A stretch of DNA of 64,000 bases from Vitrella brassicaformis (GCA_001179505.1 CDMY01000467.1:1-64000); one strand, 5' to 3'. Counted from the first letter of the stretch, positions 1 through 9,467 are shown. The notes: generated from the sequence alone by a model not told the origin. Numbers and translations are program-made.

Positions 1-628
1 CCATCAGCAACTGGTAGGCCGTACAGGTCGCCAAGGGGATCCAGGGAAATTCAGGTTCGTCCTTAGCTTAGAAGATAAAATTCTTAAACAAGCGGGTCTA
101 TACGGACTACCTATACTCTCTTCTCCATCTGAATCGAGCAACAGCAGAGTGCTCGCTAATTTGTTTTCGCAAGCTCAAGATAGAGTAGAATCTTTATTCT
201 CCAGCGTGAGACAGCAAACCTTCAAAGACCAGACCATTCTCAATTATTATAAATCTCAAATGCTGTCCGATCGACAGTCTGTAGTCTGGCATAGGTTGGC
301 AGCTAAATGGACGCTTTTGGTTTACGCCGAAAATAAGGCTGACATAATACCAGAGCGTACCTGGCTTTTACACGACTCTAGACGAACCATTACTTATCAA
401 TGGTACAGTCAAGACATGTGTGATTACCTAGAGAAGACATTGCTTTTGAACCTGCTGGATGCTTCTTGGCGTAGTTTCCAAGAAATCTTCTTATCACTCA
501 AGAAAGGACTGGTGTGGAAGACTTGGGGTAGAAAAGACTTACTGACGAGCTACATCGAAGCTTCTCAGCAATATTTGTCTTACCAAGCTAATCAGTACAA
601 GAAGGACGTGTCGCTGTGTCTGGACTAG
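1..628 (+). CDS. secA: SecA preprotein translocase ATPase, 3' end (partial)
   Basis: The reading frame is open from base 2, so the gene begins outside the window; about 208 C-terminal codons are visible. The fragment opens with HQQLVGRTGRQGDPGKF, the helicase motif VI region of SecA's second nucleotide-binding fold, followed by FVLSLEDKIL and the helical scaffold region (RQQTFKDQTILNYYKSQML). SecA drives ATP-dependent export of unfolded proteins into the thylakoid with SecY, also encoded here at 54803. Plastid secA is typical of red-lineage plastids. trnN follows 6 bases after the stop. The identification is firm; the C-terminus looks short, with no zinc-binding tail. Confidence 0.93.
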   Translation, partial: HQQLVGRTGRQGDPGKFRFVLSLEDKILKQAGLYGLPILSSPSESSNSRVLANLFSQAQDRVESLFSSVRQQTFKDQTILNYYKSQMLSDRQSVVWHRLAAKWTLLVYAENKADIIPERTWLLHDSRRTITYQWYSQDMCDYLEKTLLLNLLDASWRSFQEIFLSLKKGLVWKTWGRKDLLTSYIEASQQYLSYQANQYKKDVSLCLD

Positions 629-634
629 AAGTCT

Positions 635-707
635 TCCTCAGTAGCTCAGGGGTTAGAGCACTCGGCTGTTAACCGAGGTGTCGTTGGTTCAAATCCAGCC
701 TGGGGAG
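635..707 (+). tRNA. trnN-GUU: tRNA-Asn (GUU)
   Basis: A complete cloverleaf folds: the 7-bp acceptor stem pairs TCCTCAG with CTGGGGA, T8-A9 precede the D arm, and the anticodon loop reads CTGTTAA with GTT. The T arm is GTTGGTTCAAATCCAGC. It follows secA directly and leads a three-tRNA cluster. Confidence 0.95.
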
Positions 708-723
708 CGTTCGGTTGCTTCAA

Positions 724-795
724 GGGCCGCTAGCTCAGCGGTAGAGCGCACCCCTGATAAGGGTAAGGTCCCTGGTTCAAACCCAGGGCGGCCCA
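724..795 (+). tRNA. trnI-GAU: tRNA-Ile (GAU)
   Basis: A cloverleaf with acceptor GGGCCGC/GCGGCCC and anticodon loop CTGATAA (GAT). In most plastids and bacteria this gene lies in the 16S-23S spacer; here it lies outside the rRNA operon, beyond its 3' end and on the opposite strand. No intron is present. Confidence 0.96.
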
Positions 796-806
796 ACAAG
801 AAACAA

Positions 807-880
807 GAGCCCGTAGCTCAGTGGACTAGAGCAGGTGGCTACGGACCACAAGGTCGGGGGTTCGACTCCCTCCGGGCTTA
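807..880 (+). tRNA. trnR-ACG: tRNA-Arg (ACG)
   Basis: The anticodon arm contains GTGGCTACGGACCAC, giving ACG. Placing T8-A9 correctly sets the acceptor as GAGCCCG/CGGGCTT, with one terminal G-U pair and an A discriminator. The T arm GGGGGTTCGACTCCC is canonical. Confidence 0.92.
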
Positions 881-933
881 ATCACAAACAACGGGGATGA
901 ACCTTGTCCGTGATGAATTTTTCAGACCGGCCT

Positions 934-1578
934 CTATAAAGGCCCAGAGATACCCTGTTTACGGATCATTAAGAAGTGCGCTAGCATGAACACTGCGGCC
1001 AACAACGGTAACACAAAAGTGTGCAGGCTGTAGAACCTAGTGAGCGTCCCTTGGCCAACAGAGGCTCCCCCTCTTAGCAGCTGTACGATGAAACCGCCGA
1101 CCACAGGCAGCGCTTCCGGCACCCCTGTTACAATTTTACAGGCCCAATACCCCACTTGATCCCAAGGGAGCGAGTAACCGGTTACACCAAAGGATACCGT
1201 AATCACAGACATGATCACACCGGTGACCCAAGTCAACTCCCGCGGCTTTTTAAACCCTCCAGTTAAGTACACCCTGTACACGTGCACATTTACCATCAAT
1301 ACCATCATACTCCCAGACCAGCGATGGAGAGATCGGATTAGCCAACCAAAGTTAGCCTCATTCATAATATACTCTACTGAGCTGAACGCTTCGGTCACCG
1401 AAGGCCTGTAGTAGAAAGTCATAGCAAACCCTGTGGCCACTTGGAACAAAAACGTGGTCAGGACGATGCCTCCGAAACAGTAAAAGATGTTTACGTGAGG
1501 GGGCACGTACTTTCCAGCAATGTCGTCCACGATGGCATCGAGGTCTAGGCGATAATTAACCCACTGGTAAGGGCCCAT
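934..1578 (-). CDS. petB: Cytochrome b6 of the cytochrome b6f complex
   Basis: The 214-residue protein, four membrane helices in the family, carries Cys in NIFYCFGGI (covalent haem c_n site), the paired haem-ligand histidines in [18 protein letters not shown] and [22 protein letters not shown], and the usual C-terminus QGISGPL. An in-frame ATG at 1659 would add 27 residues with no family counterpart; I chose the ATG at 1578 because the family begins about there. It lies downstream of psbD on the same strand and is probably cotranscribed with it. Its usual partner petD is far away at 28842. Confidence 0.96.
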   Translation of the reverse strand: MGPYQWVNYRLDLDAIVDDIAGKYVPPHVNIFYCFGGIVLTTFLFQVATGFAMTFYYRPSVTEAFSSVEYIMNEANFGWLIRSLHRWSGSMMVLMVNVHVYRVYLTGGFKKPRELTWVTGVIMSVITVSFGVTGYSLPWDQVGYWACKIVTGVPEALPVVGGFIVQLLRGGASVGQGTLTRFYSLHTFVLPLLAAVFMLAHFLMIRKQGISGPL

Positions 1579-1747
1579 GGGTGCCGTAGGTTTGGCGAGA
1601 CTACTAGGGTTTGTTTCTCTTAGGACGGTGAATTGAGACTTCTGAGGCTTTGATTCCATTTTGAAGTATCTATAGCGACTGTTCGTATATTTAGCAATAC
1701 GCTTAGCGCCACACCTCTATCTAGTTCTTTTTCGACCTGAAGAAGCA

Positions 1748-2884
1748 TTAAAGTGCATTTCCACGTGGTAAAACCTCCTCTGGGAAGATGAAGTTCTCGT
1801 GCGGCTGGTCTTGTGCAGCCATCCAGGCACGGATTCCTTCATTTAACAGAATATTTTTCGTGTAGAAAGTCTCAAACTCTGGGTCCTCGGCCGCACGAAG
1901 CTCCTGAGACACAAAGTCGTAGGCACGCAAGTTGAGAGCTAGGCCGACCATCCCGAAAGCACTTGTCCACAGCCCCGTTACTGGAACAAACAGCATAAAG
2001 AAATGAAGCCAACGCTTATTAGAAAAAGCTACGCCGAAAATTTGCGACCAAAAACGGTTTGCGGTCACCATCGAATAGGTTTCCTCGGATTGAGTTGGTG
2101 TGAACGCGCGGAAAGTATCTGCCGCATCACCATCCTGGAACAAGGTGTTCTCCACGGTAGCGCCATGGATAGCGCACAGCAGGGCCCCGCCTAAAATCCC
2201 AGCCACGCCCATCATATGGAAAGGATTAAGGGTCCAGTTGTGGAACCCTTGAAGGAAAAGTAGAAAACGGAAGATCGCTGCGACGCCAAAACTAGGAGCA
2301 AAAAACCAACTTGCTTGGCCCAAAGGATAAATTAAGAAGACGGACACGAAGATAGAGATAGGGCCTGAGAAAGCAATAGCATTGTATGGTCGGATCCCCA
2401 CCAGCCTAGCGATTTCAAACTGTCGTAAGCAGAAACCAATCAATGCAAAAGATCCGTGGAAAGCAACGAACGTCCAAAGCCCACCCAACTGGCACCAGCG
2501 CGCAAAATCACCCTGAGCCTCTGGTCCCCACAACAGCAACAGCGAGTGGCCCATGCTGTTAGCTGGGCTCGACACTGCCGCAGTCAGGAAGTTACATCCT
2601 TCTAGATAACTGCTGGCCAGGCCGTGGCTATACCAAGAGCTAACAAACGTGGTACCTGTGAACCACCCACCTAAGGCTAGATAGGCCGTTGGGAAGAGCA
2701 GTAGCCCAGACCACCCTACAAACACAAAACGGTCACGTTTTAGCCAGTCGTCAAGTAACCCGAAAGCCCCTAGCTCAGTGGACAGGCCTGCGCTGTAGCT
2801 ATAGGGGTATGACTGAGCGTAGGCGCCCGTAAACACATTATCTCCCAATCTAGATAAACCAAAAGAATTAGAATTAATAGCCAT
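1748..2884 (-). CDS. psbD: Photosystem II D2 reaction-centre protein
   Basis: D2 is recognised by [55 protein letters not shown] and VENTLFQDG, which include the chlorophyll, quinone and non-haem iron ligand region. From the ATG at 2884 it has 378 residues, about 25 more than usual, all before the first conserved block; an ATG at 2905 adds seven more. The first base lies only about 25-45 nt after the 5S rRNA 3' end. psbC, which normally overlaps the psbD 3' end, is not here but at 30757. Confidence 0.97.
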   Translation of the reverse strand: MAINSNSFGLSRLGDNVFTGAYAQSYPYSYSAGLSTELGAFGLLDDWLKRDRFVFVGWSGLLLFPTAYLALGGWFTGTTFVSSWYSHGLASSYLEGCNFLTAAVSSPANSMGHSLLLLWGPEAQGDFARWCQLGGLWTFVAFHGSFALIGFCLRQFEIARLVGIRPYNAIAFSGPISIFVSVFLIYPLGQASWFFAPSFGVAAIFRFLLFLQGFHNWTLNPFHMMGVAGILGGALLCAIHGATVENTLFQDGDAADTFRAFTPTQSEETYSMVTANRFWSQIFGVAFSNKRWLHFFMLFVPVTGLWTSAFGMVGLALNLRAYDFVSQELRAAEDPEFETFYTKNILLNEGIRAWMAAQDQPHENFIFPEEVLPRGNAL

Positions 2885-2928
2885 TCTGCTAACTTTTGAC
2901 CACATTCGTATGGTAGCAATACAGTCCG

Positions 2929-3047
2929 ACCGGCGCCCAGCTGATCTCCCCCCAGCCTGCGCTTGGAGTACCCTGGCCGCTCTGTCCTTTCACAGCCGAG
3001 GTCGGAATGGAGTCGGAGTGTTTCGAACAGGCTAATGGCTGCCGGTG
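2929..3047 (-). rRNA. rrn5: 5S ribosomal RNA
   Basis: The complement of GAGGTCGGAATGGAGTCGG, matching the conserved 5S segment around the CGAAC/GGATGG region, sits in a ~118-nt unit. Its ends pair (CCGGC at the 5' side, GCCGG at the 3' side) as the 5S terminal helix does. It follows 23S by about 45 nt. Ends are estimated from the terminal helix. Confidence 0.85.
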
Positions 3048-3091
3048 AAAACCAGTTGACTAAACCTACTTAACCCTGCCATCACATTCCC

Positions 3092-3464
3092 GATCCAAGT
3101 CCTCGATCTGTTAGTTCCTTTCGGCTGAACGCATTGCTGCGCTTACACCTCAGGACCATCTATCAGGTCGTCTACCTGTGACCTTACCCGCTTGCATGCG
3201 GTGAGAGCTCTCATCTTAGGGGGAACTTCCCACTTAGATGCTTTCAGCGGTTATTTCCTCCGCACATAGCTACCCAGCGCCTACCCCTGGCGGGATAACT
3301 GGCACACCAGAGGTGCGGCTCTTTCGATCCTCTCGTACTAGAAAGAGACCCTTCAGTGCTCTAACGCCCACACCGGATACGGACCGAACTGTCTCGCGAC
3401 GTTCTGAACCCAGCTCACGTGCCGCTTTCATGGGCGAACAGACCAACCCTTGGGACGTGCTACC

Positions 3465-3514
<50 letters not shown>

Positions 3515-3708
3515 AGGAACTCTAGGGGGAGATCAGCCTGTTATCCCTAGAGTAACTTTTATCCGTTGAGCGACGGCCCTACCACTCGGTACCGTCGGAT
3601 CACTAAGACCGACTTTCGTCCCTGCTCGACTCGTTAGTCTTGCAGTCAAGCCCCCTTGTGCCTTTGCACGCCCTAACCGGTTTCTGACCGGCCTGAGGAG
3701 ACCTTTGT

Positions 3709-3755
<47 letters not shown>

Positions 3756-4009
3756 ACCTGAGAGGGTACGAGGACTGGCTAACAGTGTCTTCGTGAGGGC
3801 GCCAATACCAGAAGGGTGGTATCTCAAGGTCGACTCCCCCCCTTCCGCAAAAGGGGCTTCCACATCTCCCACCTATCCTGCGCAGCTGGAACCAGCGCCC
3901 ACTCTCAAGCTGCAGTCAAGCTTCATAGGGTCTTTCTGTCCAGGTGCAGGTTGTCCGCATCTTCACAGACACTTTTATTTCACCGAGTCTCCCTCCGAGA
4001 CAGCGCCCA

Positions 4010-4107
<98 letters not shown>

Positions 4108-4140
4108 AAGAGAGCCGTGCCCGCAAGGGCGCACACCCCT

Positions 4141-4174
<34 letters not shown>

Positions 4175-4775
4175 CCATACGTCGTCTTTCAACTTAGCGG
4201 AGACCTGTGTTTTTGGTAAACAGTCGCTCGGGCCTGGTTATTTCAACCCTTTAGGCACCCCTTCTCCCGAAGTTACGGGGCCAATTTGCCGAGTTCCTTA
4301 GAGGGAGTTCTCTCGAGCCCCTTAGTATGCTCTACCCACCTACCTGTGTCGGTTTACGGTACGGGCACCAAACGTTTTGACTCACACAGGCTTTTCTTGC
4401 GGAGCAACCGAACATACCAGCTACACCACAGACTGGCTGTCCTAGTTGCTCCGGTCACCTGCGGTCACAGCAAGGTGGTGAAAGAATGTTGACTTTCTGC
4501 CCATCGACTACACCCTTGGTCTCGTCTTAGGCCCCGACTAACCCTACGTGGATGAGCCGTAGCGTAGGAAACCTTAGGTTTACGGGGCGCTGGATTCTCA
4601 CCAGCGTTTTCGCTACTCAAGCCGATATTCTCACTTCTGCCTTGTCCACTGTAAGGCTTTCGCCTCAGCTTCTACCTAACACAGAACGCTCCCCTACCGG
4701 TAGTTGTGTCAGTGCCCAACTTCCCCACAGCTTCGGCAGACCGCTTGAGTCCCCTACATTTTCGGCACAGGGATG

Positions 4776-4809
<34 letters not shown>

Positions 4810-5406
4810 ATGGCTGCTTCTAAGCCAACCTTCTGGCTGTCCTTGCGTCCCCACCACCTTTTACACTGAGCGATCATTTAGGGGCCTTAGCTGGTGGTCT
4901 GGGCTGTTGCCCTCTCGGCACTGGAGCTTATCCCCCAACGCCTGACTCATCCCATGCTTGAAAAGACTGGTATTCAGAGTTTGCCTCGATTTGGTACCGG
5001 CTAGGCCGGCCCGCACCGAAACAGTGCTTTACCCCCAGCTTCTTCATGGGTGGCTGTGCCTCAACACATTTCGGGGAGAACCAGCTAGCTCCGGATTCGT
5101 TTGGCATTTCACCCCTAACCACACCTCGTCCGATGATTTTGCCGCATCAACCGGTTCGGGCCTCCGCCTAATATTACTTAAGCTTCACCCTGGGCATGGT
5201 TAGATCATCCGGGTTCGGGTTCATGGTGGCTGACCAAATCGCCAGCAAGGCTCGCTTACACTCCGGCTCCGACTTTTATGCCTTAACCTTAGCCAGGCAC
5301 CATGACTCACCGGCTCATTCTTCAACAGGCACGCAGTCAGGCCACACATCACGGCCCTTCTACTCACTGTAGGCACAGGGTTTCATGTTCTTTTCACTCC
5401 CCTCTC

Positions 5407-5440
<34 letters not shown>

Positions 5441-5858
5441 GCACTATCGGTCACCCACGAGTATTTAGCCTGGCAAGGTGGTCCTCGCTGATTCAAACGG
5501 GCTTTCCCATGCTCCATCCTACTCGAGCAGTCACAAGCTCTGACCACTCTCATCACCCCCGCTTCTATGGAAGGTTTGTTGGCAGGCAACGCATTGTCTT
5601 TGTCGCCTTGGTCCCACCGTTTCGCTCGCCACTACTCAGGGGATCGTTGTTACTTTCTGTTCCTCTGGGTACTAAGATGGTTCAGTTCCCCAGGTTCGCT
5701 CTAGCCCCCTCTACAGGGGGTAGTTAAAGGGTTTCCCCATTCGGATACCTCCGTCTCACTGCCTCTAACCGGCTCTACGGAGCGTTTCGTCGGCTGGCAC
5801 GTCCTTCTTCGCCTGTGGGCGCCCAGGCCTCCACCCTGAGCCTCTAAGACCTTGGATC
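3092..5858 (-). rRNA. rrl: 23S ribosomal RNA
   Basis: Conserved 23S segments occur in order on the minus strand: the 5' domain near 5800 (GAAGGACGTGCC, CCGAATGGGGAAACCC), the GTPase-centre and peptidyl-transferase regions near 3500-3600, and the sarcin-ricin loop near 3345 (AGTACGAGAGGATCG). The length of about 2.77 kb is near normal, so I see no intron. The 3' end contains the 4.5S-equivalent segment unsplit (CAGATCGAGGACTTG near 3100). Ends are approximate. Confidence 0.95.
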
Positions 5859-5906
5859 AAGATCAACCTCTAAAGGTTCGGGCTAAGTCTTCCGTACATC
5901 TGTGAT

Positions 5907-6855
5907 TCAATCCAACAAGTTAATTTGGACGACACTGGATAGCATTCTATACCTGCAGGAAGTCCATAAAAGCATCGCGACCCGAGCCACGGTTGCAACT
6001 GTGCCCAGATGCATCAGCATGGCACCATCTCCATCGATGCAGAACACTTGTCGGCTGGGCTGGCCAGTAGCGATGCCAAGAGCGATTGCGCTGGCGTGTC
6101 CCATTGACCCAACCGTGAGGAAGTCGCTGGAGTGGTCCTGCCCACGGCTTTCACGAAGTTCAAACAGTTCTCGAGAGGCCATACCAGTAGAACACACAAC
6201 CGCATCCTGCTTCTCCGTGTGCCGAGCGATCAAATCCAAGGCACTCTCGCGTGTCATGTTGTACGCGAACGGGTTGTCATCTACGATCGATTTCAAGGTG
6301 GGGGACTGGTATGGCTCGAAACACTGCCTTTTGATCAAGAACGCGTAGGGCGACGGACGGACCTTCATCGAGCGCAAGGCGCCATCCAGAGCGTGACGAG
6401 CACCTTCAATGGAGTTTGGCAAGACTTCAAACGGGACACCAACTTCGGTGAGAAGACTGGTCATTTTCTTGCCTTGCACAAGATGCTGCGGTTCGTCTTG
6501 CTTGCCCGGCTCTCCTCGCCACCCAATCATCAACAGCATGGGCAGCTCGTAGACTTCTGGGTCACACAAGGACAGCAGCGGATTGATGGCATTCCCAAAA
6601 CCAGAGTTCTGCATGTAAACCACTGGGATCTTGCGCGTGCCCAAGTAGTAGCCGGCCGCGATACCAATGGCAGCTCCTTCGTTTGCCGCCAACGTATGGT
6701 TGCCAGGAGCGGCGTGATCGTGCACAGAAGTCCTTCAGTAGCGAATCAGGCACTCCCGTGAAGAAGTCGAGACGACGTTCTGTCAGCATGTTGAAGTATT
6801 CCTTTGGCGAAAGGCCGCCGCGACTTGTCTGGTTCATTTTCTTTATTTCTTCCAT
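5907..6855 (-). pseudogene. Broken phosphonopyruvate decarboxylase gene in the rRNA spacer
   Basis: Two adjacent minus-strand frames together look like the first ~300 residues of phosphonopyruvate decarboxylase, a thiamine-diphosphate enzyme that makes phosphonoacetaldehyde in phosphonate synthesis. Frame 1 (from 6855) gives FFTGVPDSLLKDFCA; frame 2 (to 5907) gives DHAAPGNHTLAANEG, YMQNSGFGNAINPLLSL, IGWRGEPGKQDEPQH and CIDGDGAMLMHLG. The frames break at about 6720-6732. Homology stops after ATVARVA, so roughly the last 100 residues, with the second half of the ThDP-binding motif, are missing. It lies in the same direction as, and between, 16S and 23S. Plastids do not normally carry this gene; I infer lateral acquisition and decay. 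A working product would need frameshifting and still lack its C-terminus. Confidence 0.85.
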
Positions 6856-6932
6856 TTTCCACAGATATTCTTTTTCAATCTAATCTACCATACGCAATGG
6901 CAGACACCTGAGGCCAGTCCAAAACAGATACA

Positions 6933-6950
6933 GGAGCTGGGTAAAGCTCC
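6933..6950 (-). other. Hairpin in the 16S-23S spacer
   Basis: A perfect 6-bp inverted repeat (GGAGCT/AGCTCC, 6-nt loop) lies about 25 nt downstream of the 16S 3' end. It may be an rRNA-processing structure; the position is suggestive, but no partner stem upstream of 16S was identified. Confidence 0.35.
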
Positions 6951-6972
6951 GCCTGCCCCACTACCTTCCAAT

Positions 6973-7007
6973 GATACATGTGATCCAGCAGCACCTTCCA
7001 GTACAGC

Positions 7008-7038
<31 letters not shown>

Positions 7039-7400
7039 CCCTTCCTTCACCTTCTCAACGAAAGCTTCGGGAAAGGCCAACTCCCGTGGCGTGACGGGCG
7101 GTGTGTACAAGGCTCGGGAACGTATTCACCGCCGTATTGCTGACCGGCGATTACTAGCGATTCCGGCTTCACGTGGGCGAGTTGCAGCCCACGATCCGAA
7201 GTGGGGCCGGGTTTAGGGAAACCTTCCCTCGCGGAAAGGCACAGGTGACGTGTTTCCTGCCAACCATTGACCCGACCATTGTAGCACGTGTGTAGCCCAG
7301 GGCATAAGGGGCATGATGACTTGACGTCATCCCCACCTTCCTCCAGCTCCGAACCGAAGTTCGGTATTTGGCAGTCTCTGCAGCCTAGCGGCTCCAGATG

Positions 7401-7433
<33 letters not shown>

Positions 7434-7526
7434 CCTCACGACACGAGCTGACGACAGCCGTGCACCACCTGTGTGTGCCCGTAGTGCGGAACCCCGTTAG
7501 GAGCGCGCAGGCACCATGTCAAGCCC

Positions 7527-7581
<55 letters not shown>

Positions 7582-8123
7582 AGCCCCCGTCAATTCCTTT
7601 GAGTTTCACCCTTGCAAGCGTACTCCTCAGGCGGGGCACTTATCGCGTTAGCTGGGATACTGCGCGTCCCACGCGCAGCATCGAGTGCCCATCGTTTACG
7701 GCTAGGACTACTGGGGTCTCTAATCCCATTCGCTCCCCTAGCTTTCGTCTCTCAGTGTCAGGCGCGGCCCAGTGGGGAGCTTTCGCCTCCGGCCTTCTCC
7801 CACGTATCTAAGCATTTCACTGCTCCTCGAGGGATTCCCCCCACCTCTACCGGCCTCCAGTCTGATAGTCTCCACATGCCCCACAGAGTTAAGCCCTGCG
7901 TTTGGACAGCAGACACACCAAACCACCTACAGACGCTTTACGCCCAATAAATCCGGATAACGCTTGCATCCCCCGTCTTACCGCGGCTGCTGGCACGGAG
8001 TTAGCCGATACTTGCTTCCCGGGCGGTCAGTCTTCCTGTGCCCGTGCAAAGAAGTTTACGACCGAAAGTGGCCTTCTTCCTTCACGCGGCGTCGCACTGT
8101 CAGGCTTGCGCCCATTGCAGAAG

Positions 8124-8172
<49 letters not shown>

Positions 8173-8476
8173 ATGTGGCCGGCCGCCCTCTCAGGCCAGC
8201 TACTGATCCTCGCCTTGGTAGGCCATTACCCGCACCAACTAGCTAATCAGCCGCAGGCCCATCCCCAGACACTCTAGCTAGCAGCTAGAACTTTCCAAAG
8301 CACTTCCTGCGCCTATAGGGGATTACCGAAGGTTTCCCTCCATTATACCCGTATCTGGGGGCAGGTGCCCACGTGTTACTCACCCGTACGCCATGGGGCC
8401 GAAGCCCCATACGACTTGCATGTGTTAGGCACGCCGACTCGCGTTCATCCTGAGCCAGGATCAAACTCGCACTAAA
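6973..8476 (-). rRNA. rrs: 16S ribosomal RNA
   Basis: The 5' end contains GAGTTTGATCCTGGCTCAG (complement near 8450-8468), followed by the 530-loop, 790-loop and 3' domain, ending with AAGTCGTAACAAGGTAGC (near 7010) and GGATCAC at 980-986 of the 6000s. Length about 1.5 kb, no intron. The bases after GGATCAC read ATGTATCAT, so the usual CCTCC anti-Shine-Dalgarno core is absent. Ends are estimated by analogy with E. coli. Confidence 0.96.
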
Positions 8477-8572
8477 ACTTTCCCGAAACAGGCTAGAACC
8501 GTCTGAAGCCGGAACTTCTCTTTTCATCTCTACCATCTATACGCTGTAGCAATACGTCGTCGTGTTGTTTTT

Positions 8573-8648
8573 GAGCGGGGAGTGGGGTCGAACCACTGAC
8601 CTCCGGGTCATGAGCCCGATGAGCTGTACCGCGCTGCTCTACCCCGCC
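8573..8648 (-). tRNA. trnfM-CAU: Initiator tRNA-fMet (CAU)
   Basis: The minus strand folds as a tRNA with acceptor GGCGGGG/CCCCGCT (a weak first G-U pair, as initiators have), D arm GAGCAGCGCGGTACAGCTC and anticodon loop CTCATGA (CAT). It resembles plastid initiator tRNA (TAGAGCAG, GGCTCATGACC). It lies about 100 nt upstream of 16S on the same strand. Confidence 0.9.
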
Positions 8649-8734
8649 GGAAAGCCGCGAGGGGGCACTACTAACCTGCGTTAGTTTGTCCCTTTACCCT
8701 AATCTGGGACAGGTAGGGCGAGAGGGAGGGTTGG

Positions 8735-8830
8735 GCCCCAGGTGGGATTTCAACCCCAACTGCAACTATAGAAACCATGGGCTCTAACCTCATGGCTGTT
8801 CTTCTTACACCCTCCTTCACCATGCAGAAC
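8735..8830 (-). other. tRNA-like relic (uncertain)
   Basis: On the minus strand GGTTGAAATCC resembles a T arm but has G in place of the near-invariant C56, and GAGGTTAGAGCC resembles a D arm. No matching acceptor stem or proper anticodon loop can be built. I read it as a degraded tRNA or chance similarity in the 236-nt gap between trnfM and trnA. Confidence 0.25.
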
Positions 8831-8884
8831 TTTTTCCATCGTTTGGCTAGCAAGCTAACGGCCTTTGAGGCAACTAGACCCGAA

Positions 8885-8957
8885 GGGGGCATAGCTCAGT
8901 TGGTAGAGCGCGGCCTTTGCAAGGCTGAGGTCAGGGGTTCGAATCCCCTTGCCTCCA
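8885..8957 (+). tRNA. trnA-UGC: tRNA-Ala (UGC)
   Basis: The acceptor GGGGGCA/TGCCTCC, D arm GCTCAGTTGGTAGAGC and anticodon loop TTTGCAA (TGC) form a standard cloverleaf. Like trnI it has left its ancestral place in the rRNA spacer and now lies beyond the 16S 5' end on the opposite strand. Confidence 0.96.
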
Positions 8958-8966
8958 CACTTACAG

Positions 8967-9038
8967 GGGTTGGTAACTCAACGGCAGAGTACTCGGCTTT
9001 TAACCGAACGGTTCTGGGTTCGAATCCCAGCCAACTCA
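8967..9038 (+). tRNA. trnK-UUU: tRNA-Lys (UUU)
   Basis: The acceptor GGGTTGG/CCAACTC, D arm ACTCAACGGCAGAGT and anticodon loop CTTTTAA (TTT) fold cleanly. It lies 9 nt after trnA. It is continuous, with no matK-type intron. Confidence 0.95.
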
Positions 9039-9128
9039 AACCCAACACTTAAACACTTAGGGGCACCGAAGACAAAACGGAGGGCAAGGGGGTTTGGTTT
9101 AGCAAGGTTCTATTCTAGCCTCTAGCCA

Positions 9129-9422
9129 ATGGCGCATAAAAAAGGTGCAGGAAGCACTAAGAACGGCCGCGACTCCAACCCCAAGAGACTGGGAGTGAAG
9201 CGCTTCGCTGGGCAGTGGGTTTTTCCAGGCCAAGTTTTGGTTCGACAGCGAGGCGCCGTGTTTAAGCCTAGCCTGCCGCAAACCCAGCGGGGGCGCGACT
9301 TTACTATTTACTCTAACAGGCCCGGCTTTCTTTCCTTTAAGGGCCGAAGACTGGAGGTGAGTTGTGCCCCAAGACCGTCTCTCTTGGTGTGTAAGTTCGC
9401 CCATCTGTGGGCTATGGAGTAA
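9129..9422 (+). CDS. rpl27: 50S ribosomal protein L27
   Basis: The 97-residue product begins MAHKKGAGSTKNGRDSNPKR, the hallmark N-terminus of bL27, which reaches towards the peptidyl-transferase centre, and continues with LGVKRFAGQWVFPGQVLVRQRG. The C-terminal third is divergent and a little longer than usual. It leads a plus-strand run into chlL and chlN. No Shine-Dalgarno-like sequence precedes the ATG. Confidence 0.95.
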   Translation: MAHKKGAGSTKNGRDSNPKRLGVKRFAGQWVFPGQVLVRQRGAVFKPSLPQTQRGRDFTIYSNRPGFLSFKGRRLEVSCAPRPSLLVCKFAHLWAME

Positions 9423-9467
9423 ACTAACTAGCTAGGCTACATTACTGATCAGAAGCCACACAAGCAC

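Noticed and set aside
678-881. A 67-residue ORF across the trnN-trnI-trnR cluster
   Set aside because: It runs through three well-folded tRNA genes and has no protein likeness.
895-935. Possible terminator downstream of petB
   Set aside because: Only a short ACGG/CCGT stem with an uneven flank; not convincing.
3238-5727. Many ORFs of 60-140 residues on both strands
   Set aside because: They all lie within 23S rRNA; its conserved segments explain the sequence.
5902-6761. Plus-strand ORFs of 148 and 209 residues
   Set aside because: They are antisense shadows of the decarboxylase remnant, whose conserved motifs are on the minus strand.
5907-6855. The decarboxylase as an intact, functional enzyme gene
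   Set aside because: One frameshift and a missing C-terminus with part of the cofactor site argue for a pseudogene.
7047-8536. Several ORFs on both strands
   Set aside because: They fall inside 16S rRNA.
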